Origin: an uncultured Oscillibacter sp. | Lineage (GTDB): Bacteria > Bacillota > Clostridia > Oscillospirales > Oscillospiraceae | DNA length: 61,049 nucleotides | Reading direction: 5' to 3' | NCBI GenBank assembly: GCA_946183175.1 | Contig: CAMHBH010000001.1 | Span: forward strand, 1-61,049 | Shown here: positions 24,201 through 31,281 of the stretch, in pieces | Layout of the letters: each line of letters starts with the position of its first letter | Numbering within the stretch: position 1 is the stretch's first letter | The notes under the pieces: generated by a model | What the model saw: the letters and a program-made list of their open reading frames with translations, nothing else | Databases searched by the model: none | Told to the model about the DNA's origin: nothing | Translations under genes and position numbers: made by a program

Positions 24201-24923
24201 GCGCGGACTGTCCGTGTAAGCGGGGCGGCGTCCGTGGAGTTCGATAAAGCGTTGTTGTCGTGGGAGTACCCCTACCGTACGGAAACCGTACTCCCCGCCA
24301 AACTCACCGCGACGCAGTTAAAGGGGCGGCCCGTCGACGAGGAAATCGCCGAGAACGCCGCCCACCGTCCCGCACTACGTCCGCTGTCGCAACCGCGTTT
24401 CCGCTGGGAGGCGCACGGCCTCACGCCCGCCGAACGCGGCACGGCTACCCACTTACTGTTGCAACATCTGGATTTTTCCGGCCCGGAGGCGTCCGTACAG
24501 GCGGCGGCCCTCGTCGAAAAGCGCCTGCTGACGCCCGAACAGGCCGACGCCATCCGGTACCGCGACATTGACCGTTTCCTGTCGTCGGCGCTGGCGGAGG
24601 AAATCCGCGCCGCGCGGACTGTGCGCCGCGAGTACCGCTTCACGCTCCTGACGGACGCCGCCGCCTACGACGCCCGCGCCCGCGCCGGGGATACCGTCCT
24701 GTTACAGGGCGTCGTCGACTGCTGTTTCGAGACCGACGCCGGAATCACGGTTGTCGACTTCAAGACCGACCGCGTACACGACGCGGCGCGGCTGTCGGAA
24801 CGCGTGGAGGCGTACCGCCCGCAGTTGCGCGCCTACAGCGACGCCTTGGAGCGTGTACTGGAACGCCCGGTAGTCCGCCGCGCGCTCTACTTCCTCGACA
24901 CCGGCGCGACCGTGGACGTATAA
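21207..24923 (+). CDS. addA: ATP-dependent helicase/nuclease subunit AddA
   Basis: AddA is a UvrD-like helicase with a C-terminal RecB-type nuclease. The 1238 residues start TPEQSAAVENRGGQLLVSAA and run into Walker A AGSGKTKVL (about 24-35). Then come LIITYTKAAAAELR, DEYQDTNEVQN (Walker B), GDVKQSIYRFR, a late helicase motif LMSIHKSKGLEFPVV, VAMTRPKEKLIL and nuclease residues in VVDFKTDR near the end. The start follows GGGAGG and overlaps addB by four bases. Unusual: residues near 680-725 are a low-complexity insert of five nine-residue units (see repeat entry). It is otherwise full length. Confidence 0.95.
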   Translation: MSVTLTPEQSAAVENRGGQLLVSAAAGSGKTKVLVERLFRYVEQEHRNLDEFLIITYTKAAAAELRGKIAGELSKRVGENPGNEHLRRQMLRVYQADIKTVDSFCTGLLRENTHLLAREGDRHALTPDFRVLDEPEAALLRERVLRRTLEAFYENLSAGGALLADAMGAGRDDRALAALALEVYEKLQSHAWPLQWLARSREAWEKLSRGGADFGATVYASELRDTVRRRGAYWEALLRDYAARTADDPKLKKGYGEKFLTAAGGMDALSRAESWDDAGALAAQVTFPRVLAPRGRANDPLVLSLKRVWDTCRDGLKRLQKTVAVSGADAMEDLRAIAPVMLALLGLVSDFSEAYRAEKLRINAADFADQEHLSLQLLLSGDGTPTETGRQISARYVEILVDEYQDTNEVQNAIFRAVSREEKNLFVVGDVKQSIYRFRLADPTIFLRKYGQFQPYEQARDGQERKILLSRNFRSRREILDAANFVFTNILSPEMGEMSYGTEEALHFGAEYYPPRGDCATEFHLITARRRSAADDPENPPVRRVTAEARFVAGRIRELLDGGFPVTDADGAFRPCRPEDIVILMRSPRSRTAAFFEALSERNIPCSFDESGGFFDTMEVSTAFALLQIIDNPRQDVPLIAVLRSPVFAFTPDRLAEIRARHTRGDFYDALRAAAGLPDTIESPNPSDTANSPRLSDTLESTEHSDTVESPRLPDAQETPGSPDPDCIAFLDTLSELRRAAPDMGVYEFYCYLCGRLNLLGLFGAMDAGEERRENLLAFGRHAERFEQNGYRGLFAFVTQTRRLIDADRMPQGQSGSHSGVRLMSIHKSKGLEFPVVVLADLDHEFSRQDFKAPVLVHPELGLGPQYVDLRRRIRYPTLARVAVQERLRRENLAEEQRILYVAMTRPKEKLILVDTVYGAEKKLQTLASITGCPVLPESVAAGKSFGDWLLLSLLTRPEASALRDAAGTEPDSLWAGADSPWAVSVHDAEDFRDAPDAARTVRVSGAASVEFDKALLSWEYPYRTETVLPAKLTATQLKGRPVDEEIAENAAHRPALRPLSQPRFRWEAHGLTPAERGTATHLLLQHLDFSGPEASVQAAALVEKRLLTPEQADAIRYRDIDRFLSSALAEEIRAARTVRREYRFTLLTDAAAYDARARAGDTVLLQGVVDCCFETDAGITVVDFKTDRVHDAARLSERVEAYRPQLRAYSDALERVLERPVVRRALYFLDTGATVDV
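23241..23375 (+). repeat. 27-bp tandem repeat, five units, inside addA
   Basis: Five in-frame units of exactly 27 bases encode DTIESPNPS, DTANSPRLS, DTLESTEHS, DTVESPRLP and DAQETPGSP. They interrupt the region between helicase motifs without breaking the frame. Units two and four share eight bases of identical sequence at their 3' halves. Confidence 0.88.
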
Positions 24924-24958
24924 GGCGTTCCGTTGCCACAGAACCGCGGACGTATAAC

Positions 24959-24995
24959 AAAAAAAGCGCGGGCGTTCCATTTCACGGAATGCCCG
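24959..24995 (-). terminator. Terminator of the calcium-repeat protein gene
   Basis: GCGGGCATTCC pairs with GGAACGCCCGC, followed by CGCTTTTTTT on the - strand, just past the leftward stop at 25003. It also separates that gene from convergent addA. Confidence 0.85.
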
Positions 24996-25002
24996 CCCGC
25001 GA

Positions 25003-26133
25003 TTAACAGCGTAAGTCCACATGACTGAGCGTCCCGGCCCCGCCCGTCTCCTTCAAATACACGCCTGTCTTGCGAATGACGCCGTTTGTCTCGTTTTCCG
25101 CGTCCTTCAGCGAAAATTCCGTGTCCGCGCTCCCGAGGTAAATCGCGCCGACATTCGCCTCTTTCAGCCCCATCAGCTTGTCATTCCCCTGCGCCTCTTT
25201 CGTCCACACGCGGAGCTCGGAGTAAATGTCGTCGTTCTCGTCAATCCAGTGGTTTCCGTCGCGGTCGTAGGCCGCCAAATCCGCGAAGCCGTCGCCGGAC
25301 TGCGTCCCGAACAGCTCGCTCCCGTCGTCAATGACGCCGTTTCCGTCGCGGTCAAGGGCCAGGAATCCGCTCCCCTCTCCCGCGAAGGAAATCGTCTCCT
25401 TTTCTCCGTCGCTGTCCAAATCGAACGCAAAGGTTCTGTCGCCGACAGAGGTCATATCGCTGTCGAGGTTGATAATCAGCGGGTCGGTCATGACGAATTG
25501 CTCGGTGCGGAAGGATTCGTAGCTTTCCGTGAAGGAACGCGACATATTCAGGGCAACGTCAATCTGAAAACTGCGCCCGTCCTCCGTGACGGCGTAGCCC
25601 TGTGTTTGAAACGTCGTGCGCTCGGCCTCCGAACGCGTGGCGCTCTCGGCCTCGATTCGTTGCCAGAGCGTCCCGCCCGACGTGGTGCCGACGGTCAATG
25701 TCCCCTGTACGGCCCCGAATATCTGCGCGCGCATGCCCGCCGCTTTCGAGACGGCCCCCCGCAAGTCGAGTACGCCGCCCTTGCGCAGTTCGCCGATTTC
25801 TACCGGGTCGAATTTTTTCCCGGGCCTGCCGTTCAGGATTTCCAGCATGGTTTCCAAAATGCGCTGTTTCACTCTCCGGAAATCCTCCTCGATGTCGAAC
25901 CCGCCCGCCGGAGACGTATTCGCCGCGCCGATGTCCATCTGTACTACGCTGGCGCGCTTCTCCGTCACTTTCGGTGCCTCTGTTGCGGAAGTCCCGGAGC
26001 CGTCGTAGACCGCCGCGAATTGCTTCATGGCCTTTCCGTCGGTTCTGACCTCTAAGGTCGTCTTCTCTCCGGAAACGTGGCTTTCATACGCATGACTGGA
26101 AGTCATGAAAATGTTGCTGTCTGCGATTTTCAT
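25003..26133 (-). CDS. Uncharacterised protein with EF-hand/dockerin-like calcium repeats
   Basis: The 376-residue protein has no signal peptide. The N-terminal half (1-215) is Ser/Thr/Glu-rich with no family I know. The C-terminal part has acidic repeats of calcium-binding type: FDLDSDGEKETISF, LALDRDGNGVIDDGSELFG and AAYDRDGNHWIDENDDIYSEL, with DxDxDG-type loops. Such FG-GAP/VCBS-like segments usually bind Ca2+ on secreted or surface proteins. The start follows GGGGAGGAG. Its promoter resembles a flagellar-sigma site, so a link with motility is possible but unproved. It is monocistronic. Confidence 0.75.
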   Translation of the reverse strand: MKIADSNIFMTSSHAYESHVSGEKTTLEVRTDGKAMKQFAAVYDGSGTSATEAPKVTEKRASVVQMDIGAANTSPAGGFDIEEDFRRVKQRILETMLEILNGRPGKKFDPVEIGELRKGGVLDLRGAVSKAAGMRAQIFGAVQGTLTVGTTSGGTLWQRIEAESATRSEAERTTFQTQGYAVTEDGRSFQIDVALNMSRSFTESYESFRTEQFVMTDPLIINLDSDMTSVGDRTFAFDLDSDGEKETISFAGEGSGFLALDRDGNGVIDDGSELFGTQSGDGFADLAAYDRDGNHWIDENDDIYSELRVWTKEAQGNDKLMGLKEANVGAIYLGSADTEFSLKDAENETNGVIRKTGVYLKETGGAGTLSHVDLRC

Positions 26134-26166
26134 GGCCGCTCTCCTCCCCGTGAAAGTTCTCTTATA

Positions 26167-26198
26167 CTATTATATCGGCGGGGCGCGCGAAAATTTAA
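26167..26198 (-). promoter_or_regulatory. Flagellar-sigma-like promoter before the calcium-repeat gene
   Basis: On the - strand, TTAAA, a 15-base spacer and CCGATAT lie about 40 bases before the start codon. That matches the sigma-D/sigma-28 pattern (TAAA, about 15 bases, GCCGATAT). A TATAAT (26174-26169) overlaps the -10, but no housekeeping -35 is placed 17 bases upstream. Confidence 0.5.
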
Positions 26199-26329
26199 GA
26201 AACGGCGCGAAAAGATTTGGACAACTGTCCGCGCTGGCAACGCAAGTAAACAAATATTGTGGAAACGGCGGAAAAACGTCGCCGGAATTGTGCAGATAAA
26301 CGAAAATCCGGGCGTCAACCAGAATTTCC

Positions 26330-26358
26330 TTGCTTGCGGGGCGGTTTTCCTCTATAAT
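26330..26358 (+). promoter_or_regulatory. Promoter of the V-ATPase operon
   Basis: TTGCTT (26330-26335) and TATAAT (26353-26358) have a 17-base spacer. The leader of about 95 bases shows no strong terminator. Confidence 0.75.
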
Positions 26359-26459
26359 ATATTAGACTGTCCGTTTTCGACACCCGGCATGGAAAACGCT
26401 GGAAACGGGCGGCGCAACGTCAACACCGGAAGGACAATCCGGAGAGAAGGTGATAAAAG

Positions 26460-26774
26460 ATGTCTTTGGAAGCAATCCAGAAAGTGGCGGACGCGGAACA
26501 GGAAGGACAAAAACGGATTGCGGAAGCCCACGCGGAGGCGCGTCAGCTCCTCGCCGACGCCCAGAAGAACGGGGAAGCCTTAATAAAGGAAGTCCGGGCG
26601 GGCGCGGCGGAGGAACAGAGAAAGCTCATGCGTCAGGCGGAGGCGCGCGCCGCGGAGAAGGCCGCGCAAATCGACCGCGACGCGCGCGCCGAGGGCGACA
26701 GGCTCCGTAAGAACGCGAAGACGCACCTCAACGAAGCGGCGGATTACATTGTCAGAAAGGTCGTGGGACGCTGA
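26460..26774 (+). CDS. ntpF: V-type ATPase subunit G/H (peripheral stalk)
   Basis: This 104-residue, charged, alanine-rich protein is a coiled coil through nearly its full length (heptads of AEAHAEARQLLADAQKNGEA). It corresponds to the archaeal AhaH/Enterococcus NtpF stalk subunit that pairs with subunit E. The family is weakly conserved, so the call leans on position: first gene of a full V-ATPase operon. ATG 26460 follows AGAAGGTGAT. The next gene begins directly after its stop. Confidence 0.8.
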   Translation: MSLEAIQKVADAEQEGQKRIAEAHAEARQLLADAQKNGEALIKEVRAGAAEEQRKLMRQAEARAAEKAAQIDRDARAEGDRLRKNAKTHLNEAADYIVRKVVGR

Positions 26775-28691
26775 ATGATTACCAAAATGAAGCGGCTCCG
26801 CGTGATGGCGATGTCCGCGCAGAAAGAGGAACTCCTGAAGGGCCTCTTACATTTGGGCTGTGTGGAAATCAGCGAGCCGGACGGGCGGCTGTCCGACCCG
26901 GAATGGGCGGCTTTACTCCGGCGCGGCGACGCCGACCTGACGCGGAATAAGGGCGAATTGACGGACGTGCAGACCGCCCTTGACGCCTTGAAGCAGTATT
27001 GCCCGACCAAGGAAGGCCTGTTCGTACTGCGGAAGAGCGTCCCGGAACACGAGTTCCTCAGTTCCAAGACCGTGGAGGCCGCCCACGAGGCCAGCGCGAA
27101 AATCAATGACCTGTTGCGGACGCTCTCCCGCCTGCGCAACGAGCAGAACCGTCTCAACGCGCGCAAGGCCTCTCTGATTCCGTGGCAGTCTCTGGACATG
27201 CCCCTGGAGGACGAAGGCACGGAGCACGTCGTATTCCGGCTGGAGACCTGTCCGGGCGGTACGGACTTGGGAGAAGTGCGGACGGCGTTAGGCGACGCGT
27301 TGGCGGAGGTGTACGAGGTCAGCGCGGGGCGGGAGCAGACCTGCGCCCTGCTGATGTTCCACCGCGCCGACGAGGAGAACGTGCAGAATCTGCTACGGCC
27401 CTACAACTTCAGCGCGACGGCGTTCCCGGGCCTGACCGGAACCGCCGCCGACAATATCGCCGAACTCGACGGGCTTCTCTCCGAGAATCAGTCCCAGCAG
27501 GACAGGACGATTACGGCGTTGTCGCAGTGCGGCGAAAGCCGCGACCCGTTGCGCCTCTACGCCGACCGCCTGAACGCCGAGTTACTCCGCGAGGAGAACG
27601 CCGGACGCCTCCTGACGGACGGCACCGTAATTTTCTTTGAAGGCTGGGCACCCGAGGAGAATATGCAGCCCGTGCGGAGCTTCCTCGACCAGAACGGTTG
27701 CGCCTGGGACGAGGAGGAACCCGGCCCCGACGACAAGCCGCCCGTGGCGCTGAAAAATAACTGGTTCACGCGCCCCCTGAGCATGGTCACGGAGATGTAT
27801 TCCCTGCCCGACTACCACAACGTAGACCCCAACCCGCTCATGGCCCCGTTCTTCATTCTGTTCTACGGAATCATGATGGCGGATATGGGCTACGGACTGC
27901 TCATGATTCTGGCGGGACTGTTCATCACGCGCAAGTATAAGCCCAAGGGCACCGCCGGACACCTCTTCGGTCTGCTTACGCTCTGCGGGTTCAGTACGTT
28001 CATCATGGGCGCGATTACGGGCGGGTTCTTCGGCGACTTCCTCACGCAAGCCGTCAAACTCACCACCGGCGGCGACTTCACCCTCCCCGCGCTCTTTACC
28101 CCCCTCGACGATACGCTCATGATATTAGTCGGGGCAATGTGTCTGGGCTTCGTCCAGATTGTCACGGGCATGGCCATCAGCTTCGTACAGAAAATCAAAA
28201 AGGGACAGGTCATGGACGCCGTGTGGGAAGAACTGACGTGGTGGATTGTCTTCGCCGGACTGGGCCTCATGATTGCGGGCATTACGCCCGTACCGCTGAT
28301 TTGCGGCGGAATCATGGTTATCGCCGGGCCGATTGTCACCGGGGAGGGCATGGGCAAAGTCACGGGCATTTTCGGCTCCATCTACAGCCACGTCACCGGG
28401 TATTTCGGCGACATCCTCTCCTACTCCCGTCTTATGGCCCTCATGCTCGCCGGAAGCGTCATCGCGCAGGTGTTCAACACCCTCGGCGCGATTCCCGGCA
28501 ACATCGTCGTTTTCCTGATTATCTCCCTCGCGGGCAATACGCTCAACTTCGCCCTCAATCTGCTGGGGTGCTACGTCCACGACTTGCGTCTGCAATGTCT
28601 GGAATACTTCGGCAAGTTCTACGAGGACGGCGGACAGCCTTTCCGCCCGCTCGCTATCAATACGAAATTCGTGGACGTTCAGCCCTCGTAA
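26775..28691 (+). CDS. ntpI: V-type ATPase subunit I (membrane stator)
   Basis: The 638-residue a-type stator carries ions past the rotor ring. The N-terminal 330 residues are a soluble alpha/beta stalk domain (MKRLRVMAMSAQKEELLKGL at the start). The C-terminal half has seven to eight membrane helices, beginning with FFILFYGIMMADMGYGLLM, a family signature. A basic residue segment near YSRLMALMLAGSVIA lies in the helix expected to face the rotor. ATG 26775 abuts the previous stop (TGAATG), so translation is probably coupled. Confidence 0.94.
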   Translation: MITKMKRLRVMAMSAQKEELLKGLLHLGCVEISEPDGRLSDPEWAALLRRGDADLTRNKGELTDVQTALDALKQYCPTKEGLFVLRKSVPEHEFLSSKTVEAAHEASAKINDLLRTLSRLRNEQNRLNARKASLIPWQSLDMPLEDEGTEHVVFRLETCPGGTDLGEVRTALGDALAEVYEVSAGREQTCALLMFHRADEENVQNLLRPYNFSATAFPGLTGTAADNIAELDGLLSENQSQQDRTITALSQCGESRDPLRLYADRLNAELLREENAGRLLTDGTVIFFEGWAPEENMQPVRSFLDQNGCAWDEEEPGPDDKPPVALKNNWFTRPLSMVTEMYSLPDYHNVDPNPLMAPFFILFYGIMMADMGYGLLMILAGLFITRKYKPKGTAGHLFGLLTLCGFSTFIMGAITGGFFGDFLTQAVKLTTGGDFTLPALFTPLDDTLMILVGAMCLGFVQIVTGMAISFVQKIKKGQVMDAVWEELTWWIVFAGLGLMIAGITPVPLICGGIMVIAGPIVTGEGMGKVTGIFGSIYSHVTGYFGDILSYSRLMALMLAGSVIAQVFNTLGAIPGNIVVFLIISLAGNTLNFALNLLGCYVHDLRLQCLEYFGKFYEDGGQPFRPLAINTKFVDVQPS

Positions 28692-28740
28692 GTTCCAACA
28701 ACCACGGACATTATCAATACTTTTCAGGAGGAAAAACACT

Positions 28741-29280
28741 ATGGATATGGATTTGAGCCTGATTCAGCAGGTCGAACTTCAAGCGCAGAGCGGAACCTTC
28801 CTCGGCCCGATTGGCGGCCTTGCCCTCGCGCTTCTGGGTGCCGGACTGGCGGCGGTGCTCTCCGGTATCGGCTCCGCGAAAGGTACCGGAATCGCCGGCG
28901 AGGCCGGTACGGGCCTTCTGTGTCAGGACCCGTCCAAGTTCGGCAAGGTCATGATTCTCCAGGTCATCCCGGGCACGCAGGGCCTCTACGGCCTGGTCGT
29001 GTGGTTCTTCGCGATTTTCCGCATGGGCCTTCTCTCCGGCACCCTCCCCGAGTTCACGGTCGCGCAGGGCATGCAGTATTTCGCCGCCTGCCTCCCCATG
29101 GCCCTCGGCGGACTCTTCTCCGCTATCGCGCAGGGCCGCGTCGCCGCCGGTTCCATTAACATCCTCGCCAAGAAGCCCGACGACTGGTCGAAAGGCATGG
29201 TACTTTGCATCACCGTCGAGTTTTACGCGATTCTGTCCCTGCTGGCCTCCATGCTGATGATTATCAATATCAGCGCCTGA
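28741..29280 (+). CDS. ntpK: V-type ATPase rotor subunit K (proteolipid)
   Basis: The 179-residue duplicated proteolipid has four membrane helices and forms the rotor ring. The ion-carrying glutamate is E160 in LCITVEFYAILSLLA. The segment VIPGTQGLYG gives T79 and Q80, and AIAQGRVAAG gives Q131. Together these match the Na+-binding set known in Enterococcus hirae NtpK (T64, Q65, Q110, E139). The first hairpin lacks its own carboxylate, as usual in the duplicated form. The start follows CAGGAGGAAAA. I infer Na+ rather than H+ transport. Confidence 0.95.
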   Translation: MDMDLSLIQQVELQAQSGTFLGPIGGLALALLGAGLAAVLSGIGSAKGTGIAGEAGTGLLCQDPSKFGKVMILQVIPGTQGLYGLVVWFFAIFRMGLLSGTLPEFTVAQGMQYFAACLPMALGGLFSAIAQGRVAAGSINILAKKPDDWSKGMVLCITVEFYAILSLLASMLMIINISA

Positions 29281-29304
29281 CCCCACGGAAAGGGGGTTCA
29301 GACA

Positions 29305-29922
29305 ATGAACGGAATTGAACGCATTACACAGCGAATCGCGCTCGACGCGCAGGAGCAGGTCAACGACATTCTGCGCAAGGGCCGCGACGAGGCCGCCGCG
29401 ATTACGGAGCGCTTCCGCGCGCAGGCCGACGGCGAACGTACGACGCTTTCCGAGCGCAACGAGAAGGCCGCCGCCGAACGCGAAGAGCGTCTCGTGAGCA
29501 TGGCGCACATGGAGGCGCGCAAAGTCACGCTGGCGGCGCGTCAGGAAATGGTCGAGGCCGCCTACGCGCGCGCCCTCGAACTGCTCCACGACATGCCCGA
29601 ACACGTCTACATCGACGTACTCGCGAAACTCATGGCGGAGGCGTCCGCAGGCGGCAAGGAGGAGGCCGTATTCTCCAGGAAAGACCGCGCGCGCGTCGGG
29701 CAGAAGGCCGTCGACGCCGCCAACAGGAAGTACGGCAAGGCGATTACGCTCTCCGACAGCACGGCGGACATCTCCGGCGGCTTCATCCTCAAGGGGCGCA
29801 ACGTGGAAGTCAACTGCACGTTTGAGACGCTGGTACGCCTGCAACGGGCCGAAACGGCGGGGGTCGTCGTCAGGACGCTGTTCCCTGAGAAAACCGAACT
29901 GCGCAAGGCGTCGGCCTCGTGA
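29305..29922 (+). CDS. ntpE: V-type ATPase subunit E (peripheral stalk)
   Basis: The 205-residue stalk subunit has a long charged N-terminal helix (DAQEQVNDILRKGRDEAAAI) and a globular C-terminal domain that contacts subunit B. The end contains DISGGFILKGRNVEVNCTFETLV, the best conserved family segment. ATG 29305 follows AGGGGG. It sits between K and C, as in the E. hirae ntp order. Confidence 0.93.
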   Translation: MNGIERITQRIALDAQEQVNDILRKGRDEAAAITERFRAQADGERTTLSERNEKAAAEREERLVSMAHMEARKVTLAARQEMVEAAYARALELLHDMPEHVYIDVLAKLMAEASAGGKEEAVFSRKDRARVGQKAVDAANRKYGKAITLSDSTADISGGFILKGRNVEVNCTFETLVRLQRAETAGVVVRTLFPEKTELRKASAS

Positions 29923-29933
29923 GGGGGTAGCGT

Positions 29934-30920
29934 ATGGCCAAAGGTATCAAAGACACCGACTATCTGGCGATTTCGACCCGCATTCGGGCCATGGAAAACG
30001 GGCTCCTGAGCCGTGAGCGTATGGAACAGCTTTTAGAGGCCCGTACCGACGAGGACGCCGCCAAACTCCTGCAAGAGAGCGGCTACGGCGACCTCGACGC
30101 AAACCGCCCGGAGGCATTGGACGCGGCGCTGTGCGCCGTGCGCGCGGAGGCCTTCCGCGACCTCGCCGACGGCGCGCCCGATACGCGCTACCTCGACTTC
30201 TTCCGCGTTCGCTACGACTACCACAACGCCAAAGCCGTCGTCAAGGCGGCGGCCCTCGGCACGAATCCCGGTTCGATGTTCAGCGACTTGGGGCGCGTGT
30301 CGGCGGAGGAACTCGCGGAGGCCGACCCCGACAACCTTCCCGGACAACTCGGCCCCGCCATTGCGGAGGCCCGGGAAATCCTGGAGACCACCCGCGACCC
30401 GCAGTTAAGCGACATCGCGCTCGACCGCCGGATGTACGCCGACTTACAGGATATCGCCGACGAAACCGGGAGCGCCTTCCTGCAAGGCTACGTGAAAATC
30501 ATGGTTGACGCGGAGAACCTCCGCGCGCTGGTTCGTACGCTCCGCATGGGCCGCAACGCCGACTTCCTCAAGGGCGTACTCATCGACGGCGGCGAAACCG
30601 ACGCCGACAGTATTTTAGCCGTCGCCAACGGCGGAAACCTCGTCGAACTCTACGCCCCGACGCCGCTGGTCTCCGCCGCCGAAGCGGGCGCGGACGCCGT
30701 CAAGGGCGCAAGCCTGACAGCGTTCGAGAAACTCTGCGACGACGCGGTGATGGACTACCTGTCGGGGGCGCGGTTCGTGCCCTTCGGCGACGCGCCGTTA
30801 GTGGCGTATCTCGCGGCGAAAGAGACGGAGTACACGAACCTGCGGATTCTGCTGTTGGGCCGCGCCGCCGGACTGTCCGCCGATGTCATTCGCTCCCGGC
30901 TCCGCGCCGGGTACGTGTAA
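29934..30920 (+). CDS. ntpC: V-type ATPase subunit C/d (rotor cap)
   Basis: The 328-residue helical protein caps the rotor ring and receives the central stalk. Conserved pieces include DYLAISTRIRAMENGLLSRE at the start, RYLDFFRVRYDYHNAKAVVK in the middle, and YLAAKETEYTNLRILLLGR near the end. ATG 29934 follows GAGGGGG, and the gap to ntpE is 11 bases. Confidence 0.93.
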   Translation: MAKGIKDTDYLAISTRIRAMENGLLSRERMEQLLEARTDEDAAKLLQESGYGDLDANRPEALDAALCAVRAEAFRDLADGAPDTRYLDFFRVRYDYHNAKAVVKAAALGTNPGSMFSDLGRVSAEELAEADPDNLPGQLGPAIAEAREILETTRDPQLSDIALDRRMYADLQDIADETGSAFLQGYVKIMVDAENLRALVRTLRMGRNADFLKGVLIDGGETDADSILAVANGGNLVELYAPTPLVSAAEAGADAVKGASLTAFEKLCDDAVMDYLSGARFVPFGDAPLVAYLAAKETEYTNLRILLLGRAAGLSADVIRSRLRAGYV

Positions 30921-30932
30921 GGAGGGGATTTT

Positions 30933-31250
30933 ATGGCGGCTGTATGGCGTATCGCCGTTATCGGCGACTGGGAATCTGTCATGGGCTTCCAGGCCCTCGG
31001 ACTGGATACCTATCCCGTCACGTCCCCGGAGGAGGCGCGGGAGAAAATCCGCGACCTCGCCAAGTCCGACTGCGCCGTGATTTACCTGACGGAACGTCTG
31101 GCGGTGGCTCTGCCCGATGTCATCTCCCGCTACAAGGACGAACTCCGCCCCGCAATCATCCTGATTCCGGGTCGTGAGGGTTCTCTGGGCATCGGCAAGG
31201 AGAACATTCAGCGGGCTATCGAACGCGCGGTCGGCGCGGATATCCTCTAA
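30933..31250 (+). CDS. ntpG: V-type ATPase subunit F (central stalk)
   Basis: This 105-residue Rossmann-like protein (AAVWRIAVIGDWESVMGFQ, then AVIYLTERLA and ILIPGREGSLGIG) is the small central-stalk subunit, named NtpG in E. hirae and F elsewhere. ATG 30933 follows TAAGGAGGGG. It lies between C and A, as expected. Confidence 0.93.
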   Translation: MAAVWRIAVIGDWESVMGFQALGLDTYPVTSPEEAREKIRDLAKSDCAVIYLTERLAVALPDVISRYKDELRPAIILIPGREGSLGIGKENIQRAIERAVGADIL

Positions 31251-31281
31251 TCCCCGACGTATTGAAAGAAGGTTTTTCATA

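Larger units (their letters stand above)
26134..26459. promoter_or_regulatory. Divergent promoter region between the calcium-repeat gene and the V-ATPase operon
   Basis: These 326 bases hold no gene. They contain the leftward promoter at 26169-26198 and the rightward promoter at 26330-26358, each described separately. The middle part (26200-26310) shows no recognisable signal. Confidence 0.8.
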
